Part shown: positions 60,428-64,000 of the stretch, in pieces
Layout of the letters: every line of letters starts with the position of its first letter
Numbering within the stretch: the stretch's first letter is position 1
Origin: Gammaproteobacteria bacterium
Lineage (GTDB): Bacteria; Pseudomonadota; Gammaproteobacteria; Pseudomonadales; Azotimanducaceae
DNA length: 64,000 nt
Assembly: GCA_026705345.1 (NCBI GenBank)
Contig: JAPPAV010000035.1
Coordinates: forward strand, 62,001-126,000
Reading direction: 5' to 3'
Notes under the pieces: model-generated
What the model saw: only the letters and a program-made list of their open reading frames with translations
Told to the model about the DNA's origin: nothing
The model's database searches: none
Program-made: the position numbers and the translations under genes

Positions 60428-63289
60428 TTGGCTGTGAAACCGCCGACCGCCCTCGTTCTCGCCGCAATGGCGCTCAATGCCGTGCCGACAGCCGCAGTCG
60501 ATGCCGAGGCGCAACTCCTCAGCAATACGCGGCAACTCACCTTCGAGGGCCGTCGAGCTGGCGAAGGGTACTTCGCGCCGGACGGCAATGCGCTCATCTT
60601 CCAGAGCGAGCGCGAACCCGGTAATCCGTTCTTCCAGATCTACCACCTGGATCTCACCACCGGGGACACCCACCGGGTCTCGCCGGGCATCGGCAAAACC
60701 ACCTGCGCGTTCTTCCGCCCCGGAACGAACCGCGTGCTTTTCTCGTCCACGCACCTCGATCCCAAAGCCGAATCCCGTCAACGCGAGGAGATCGAGTTCC
60801 GTGCATCGGGTGAGCAGCGCCGCTACGACTGGGACTACGACGTGCACATGGACGTCTTTTCGGCCGACCGGGACGGATCCGGCCTCACGCGATTGACCGA
60901 TGCCCACGGCTACGACGCCGAGGCTTCCTATTCGCCCGACGGCGACAAGATCGTCTTCACGTCGCTGCGCAACGCCTATCCCCCGGAGGATCTCACTGCG
61001 GAGGACAGCAAGCGGCTCGAAAACGATCCCGCGTACTTCGGCGAGATCTACATCATGGATGCCGACGGCGGCACTCAGACCCGTCTAACCGAAACCCCGG
61101 GATACGACGGCGGCCCGTTCTTCTCAGCCGACGGCGAACGTATCATCTGGCGGCGGTTCGGCGAGGACGGGATGAACGCCGATGTCTACACCATGCGTGT
61201 GGACGGCGCCGATGTGCGCCGGCTGACCGACTTCGACTCCATGTCCTGGGCGCCGTATTTCCATCCCTCCGGCGAGTACGCGGTCTTCGCCTCCAACAAG
61301 CACGGATTCTCGAACTTCGAACTGTTCTTGGTCGACGCGGCGGGGAAGCGCGAACCGGTTCGCGTTACCCACACCGACGGATTCGATGGCCTGCCCGTGT
61401 TCTCGCCGGATGGCGAGTCGCTAAGCTGGACATCGAACCGCACCGGCAGCGGCGGATCGCAGTTGTTCCTAGCGGAATGGGACCACGCCGCCGCGGTGAC
61501 GGCGTTGGCGTCTTCGCCGACCCGCGGCGCGGCAAGCCCGCTGCCCGACGATGCGGAATCCAGGCTCCGTGCCTCGGTGGAATACCTGGCTTCGGACGAA
61601 CTCGAGGGCCGGATGACCGGTTCGGAAGGCGCTCGATTGGCGGCTGAATACATCGCGGAAGCGTTGCAATCGGCCGGCCTAGAGCCGTTTGGCGACGATG
61701 GAACCTATTTCCAGACGTTCGAGTTCACCGCCGACCGCCGCATCCTTCCCGAAGCCAATGCGCTTCGTGTCGAGACAGGCGACGGATTCCAAACCTACCA
61801 GGTCGACACGGATTTCCGACCGCTCTCGTTCACCGCCAACGCCGACGTGCAGGGCGAGGTCGTGTTCGCCGGCTACGGTCTCGCGGTACCGGGTGCCACC
61901 GGCTACGACTCCTACGCCGGCCTGGATGTGACGGACAAGATCGTTCTCGTGCTGCGCTACGTACCCGAAGGAGTCGCGGCGGAACGTCGTGCGGAACTCA
62001 ACCGCTATGCGGGCCTGCGCTACAAGGCGATGATTGCCCGCGACCGCGGCGCGAAGGCCATTCTCGTGGTCGCCGGCCCCAACTCCCCGAACGCCGGCAA
62101 CCTGATCCCGATGATGTTCGACAACAGCCTCGCCGGCTCCGGCATCGTCGCGGCTTCCGTCAGCGGCGCCTTGGCAGATGCCCTGTTGGCAGGGGCGGGC
62201 AAGAGCTTGGAGGAGACCCAGACACAGCTGGACATCGAGAACCCCCACTTCCTCGGGCAGTTCCCGCTTGAGGGAGTCGCCGTCGCGATTCGCACGGGCG
62301 TCGAGCGGATCAGGGCAACGGACCGCAACGTGCTCGCCTGGTTGCCCGCGACCGACGGGAGCGCGGCGGAGACGGTCGTGGTCGGCGCGCACTACGACCA
62401 CATCGGCCGCGGCGACGCGAGTTCGCTGGCCGGCAAGGACGAGGAGGGCGAGATCCACAACGGGGCGGACGACAACGCCTCCGGAGTCGCCGTGGCTTTG
62501 GAGTTGACACGCAGCTTGGCACACCAGGAAGAGCGCCGGCGGAACGTCCTGTTCGCGTTCTGGTCCGGAGAGGAACTGGGGCTGATCGGTTCGTCGCACT
62601 TCGCCGAGGTGCCGCTGCTGCCGATCGAGAACATCGTCGCGTACTTGAACTTCGACATGGTGGGGCGTCTACGCGACAACAAGCTGAGCCTGCAGGGCGT
62701 CGGGTCGTCGAGCGTTTGGCGCGGCATCATCGAACGACGCAATGTACCCGCCGGTTTCAACCTGTCGCTGCTCGACGATCCCTACCTGCCCACCGACAGC
62801 ACGGCGTTCTATCCAAAGGGCATCCCAATCCTAAGCTTCTTCACCGGCAGCCACGAGGACTACAACCGCCCAACCGACGACCCCGACACCCTCGACTACG
62901 CCGGCATGCGGCGAATCGCGGCGTTCGGTGCGGCCATCGTCAACGACATCGTGTCGAACGATCAGCGCCCGGACTACGCCGAAGTGCAGGTCACGACCAG
63001 TGCCGGCGGGAACCGGGACAGCCTGCGAGCGTACCTCGGCACGATCCCGGACTACACCACGGATCTGGCAGGTGTGAAGATTTCCGGCGTCCGGGGCGGC
63101 GGTCCGGCCGACAAGGCGGGCATGCAGGGGGGCGACGTGATCGTCGAGTTCGCCGGGGCGACCGTCACGAACATCTACGACTACACCTACGCACTCGACG
63201 CGATCAAGATCGGCGAGCCCGTGGACGTCGTGGTCTTGCGGGACGGGGAACAGGTCACTCTGCGGATCGTCCCGGAAGCTCGTCCGTAG
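60428..63289 (+). CDS. Secreted multidomain M28 peptidase with TolB-like beta-propeller and PDZ domain
   Basis: Predicted exported zinc aminopeptidase, 953 residues; start TTG 60428 or GTG 60434, then a signal peptide (ALVLAAMALNAVPTAAV). Residues about 30-380 are WD40/TolB-type blades (repeated SPDGDKIVFTS, SADGERIIW, SPDGESLSWTS). Residues about 395-850 are an M28 peptidase with an inserted PA-like domain (about 480-600). Zinc and catalytic residues are AHYDH (about 654-658), GADDNASG (about 678-685), WSGEELG (about 713-719), NFDMVG and the distal histidine in GSHEDYN (about 806). A C-terminal PDZ domain (about 865-950) has VRGGGPADKAGMQGGD. Stop TAG lies in a hairpin repeat. Confidence 0.9.
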   Translation: MAVKPPTALVLAAMALNAVPTAAVDAEAQLLSNTRQLTFEGRRAGEGYFAPDGNALIFQSEREPGNPFFQIYHLDLTTGDTHRVSPGIGKTTCAFFRPGTNRVLFSSTHLDPKAESRQREEIEFRASGEQRRYDWDYDVHMDVFSADRDGSGLTRLTDAHGYDAEASYSPDGDKIVFTSLRNAYPPEDLTAEDSKRLENDPAYFGEIYIMDADGGTQTRLTETPGYDGGPFFSADGERIIWRRFGEDGMNADVYTMRVDGADVRRLTDFDSMSWAPYFHPSGEYAVFASNKHGFSNFELFLVDAAGKREPVRVTHTDGFDGLPVFSPDGESLSWTSNRTGSGGSQLFLAEWDHAAAVTALASSPTRGAASPLPDDAESRLRASVEYLASDELEGRMTGSEGARLAAEYIAEALQSAGLEPFGDDGTYFQTFEFTADRRILPEANALRVETGDGFQTYQVDTDFRPLSFTANADVQGEVVFAGYGLAVPGATGYDSYAGLDVTDKIVLVLRYVPEGVAAERRAELNRYAGLRYKAMIARDRGAKAILVVAGPNSPNAGNLIPMMFDNSLAGSGIVAASVSGALADALLAGAGKSLEETQTQLDIENPHFLGQFPLEGVAVAIRTGVERIRATDRNVLAWLPATDGSAAETVVVGAHYDHIGRGDASSLAGKDEEGEIHNGADDNASGVAVALELTRSLAHQEERRRNVLFAFWSGEELGLIGSSHFAEVPLLPIENIVAYLNFDMVGRLRDNKLSLQGVGSSSVWRGIIERRNVPAGFNLSLLDDPYLPTDSTAFYPKGIPILSFFTGSHEDYNRPTDDPDTLDYAGMRRIAAFGAAIVNDIVSNDQRPDYAEVQVTTSAGGNRDSLRAYLGTIPDYTTDLAGVKISGVRGGGPADKAGMQGGDVIVEFAGATVTNIYDYTYALDAIKIGEPVDVVVLRDGEQVTLRIVPEARP

Positions 63290-63311
63290 GGGACGGGCTT
63301 GTCCCGTCCCG
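63286..63311 (+). repeat. Short-type GTAGGGG hairpin element at the peptidase stop codon
   Basis: GTAGGGG with TAG 63287-63289 as the peptidase stop, stem GGGACGGG (63290-63297), loop CTTGT, CCCGTCCC (63303-63310). Identical over its whole length to the copy at 21483-21508. Confidence 0.85.
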
Positions 63312-63357
63312 ATCGAGCCTGTGCGGGAGCCGTGGGTAACGCGCGTTAGCCCCGTCC

Positions 63358-64000
63358 TTACCGATCACTCGTCCAGCCACCACCAAGGGCCTGGTAGATG
63401 GCGACGACCGCATTGAGGTAGGCGCGCTTGTTGCTCAGCACCGAGTTGCGGGCGCTGTAGAGGAACTCCTGGGCCGACAGCACGCGCTGGTAGTCGATCA
63501 CGCCTTCGCGGTAGCGGACTTCCGCAATCCGCAGCGATTCCTCGGCTCTCGACAGCTCCTCGAGCAGGATCACGTCGAGGGATTCGAGGAGTTCGATGTT
63601 GCCGAGCGCGACGTCGGTGTCGTTGAAAGCGCGGATCACGGTCTCCCGATAGCTCGCCAGCGCCGACTCCATGGAAAGCCGGGCAGACTCCCTGGACCGC
63701 CCGCGCCGTCCGAAGTCGAACACGCTCTGGGCAAGGGACGGGCTCAACGACACGAACAGGCTCCTGTTCGACGCGAGGTCGCGCAGCGATGCGCTGACGG
63801 TATTCGCGGCCGCGGTCAGCGAGATGCTCGGCAGCAGCGCGTTCCGGGCGATGCCCACGTTGGCCCGGGCGCGGCGCAGGTTCAGTTCGGCTTGGACGAT
63901 GTCTGGACGGCGCACGAGCAGTTCGGAAGGTAGACCCGGGGCGACCTTGGGCGTCGCCAACTCCGCCAAGGTGGTGGCGCGAACGTCGAAGTTCCGCACC
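63358..64000 (-). CDS. RND efflux outer-membrane factor, NodT/OprM family (5' part outside window)
   Basis: C-terminal 213 residues of a TolC-like channel that works with an RND pump. Visible: LPSELLVRRPDIVQAELNLR (in part), the conserved NodT-family segment, then ARNALLPSISLTAA, QSVFDFGRRGR, a long helical barrel region and the end YQRVLSAQEFLYSARN ... YLNAVVAIYQALGGGW. The N-terminus and any lipobox lie beyond the window edge. No pump genes are visible. Confidence 0.92.
   Translation of the reverse strand, partial: VRNFDVRATTLAELATPKVAPGLPSELLVRRPDIVQAELNLRRARANVGIARNALLPSISLTAAANTVSASLRDLASNRSLFVSLSPSLAQSVFDFGRRGRSRESARLSMESALASYRETVIRAFNDTDVALGNIELLESLDVILLEELSRAEESLRIAEVRYREGVIDYQRVLSAQEFLYSARNSVLSNKRAYLNAVVAIYQALGGGWTSDR

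Overview
The window is a GC-rich, gene-dense bacterial chromosome segment, most likely from a gammaproteobacterium. The main evidence is the order of its replication-origin neighbourhood: gyrB, recF, dnaN and dnaA on the minus strand, an intergenic origin-like region, then rpmH, rnpA, yidD, yidC, mnmE, mnmG, rsmG, parA, parB and a complete atpIBEFHAGDC operon on the plus strand. Four large TonB-dependent receptors, an ergothioneine locus, haem A/cytochrome oxidase assembly genes and an aspartate-type ATP synthase c subunit point to an aerobic, respiring Gram-negative heterotroph. The species cannot be named from the sequence; a marine or host-associated lineage is only a guess.

Layout. 1-8.8 kb (minus): egtD (cut by the window edge) and egtB; then a tightly packed series dprA, an unknown gene, purE, tsaC, aroE, SURF1, ctaA and sco1, most of them overlapping or within a few bases. 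9-12.4 kb (plus): an NCS2 permease whose extra C-terminal domain is displaced by an apparent frameshift, then def and fmt. 12.4-21.5 kb: three TonB-dependent receptors and a small lipoprotein. 21.5-23.5 kb (minus): a gamma-glutamyltransferase-like enzyme and two doubtful small ORFs. 23.6-29.2 kb (plus): a TPP riboswitch followed by thiC, thiO, thiS, thiG and a thiD-thiE fusion. 29.3-32.9 kb: trkA, trkH and a PlsC-type acyltransferase. 32.9-55.1 kb: the origin region described above. 55.1-64 kb: an Oar-like TonB receptor (minus), a Gfo/Idh/MocA oxidoreductase, a repeat-rich coiled-coil membrane protein (minus), a secreted beta-propeller/M28 peptidase/PDZ protein, and the C-terminal part of an outer-membrane efflux factor (minus).

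How it works together. The origin block holds replication initiation (DnaA, sliding clamp, RecF, gyrase), segregation (ParA/ParB with two perfect parS palindromes, both inside recF), membrane-protein insertion (YidC/YidD), tRNA wobble modification (MnmE/MnmG) and ATP synthesis. The thi genes are a riboswitch-controlled thiamine pathway lacking only genes encoded elsewhere. SURF1, CtaA and Sco1 serve cytochrome oxidase maturation.

The most unusual signals are: (1) a family of six short hairpin elements beginning GTAGGGG at gene 3' ends, four of which supply the TAG stop codon of the adjacent gene, with compensatory stem changes around a constant CTTGT loop; (2) egtD following egtB in the same frame after a single TGA, with no ATG/GTG/TTG start near its conserved N-terminus; (3) an NCS2 permease with an RsbW/HATPase-like tail put out of frame at a CCC run; (4) the two parS sites encoding FHVKQ in recF.
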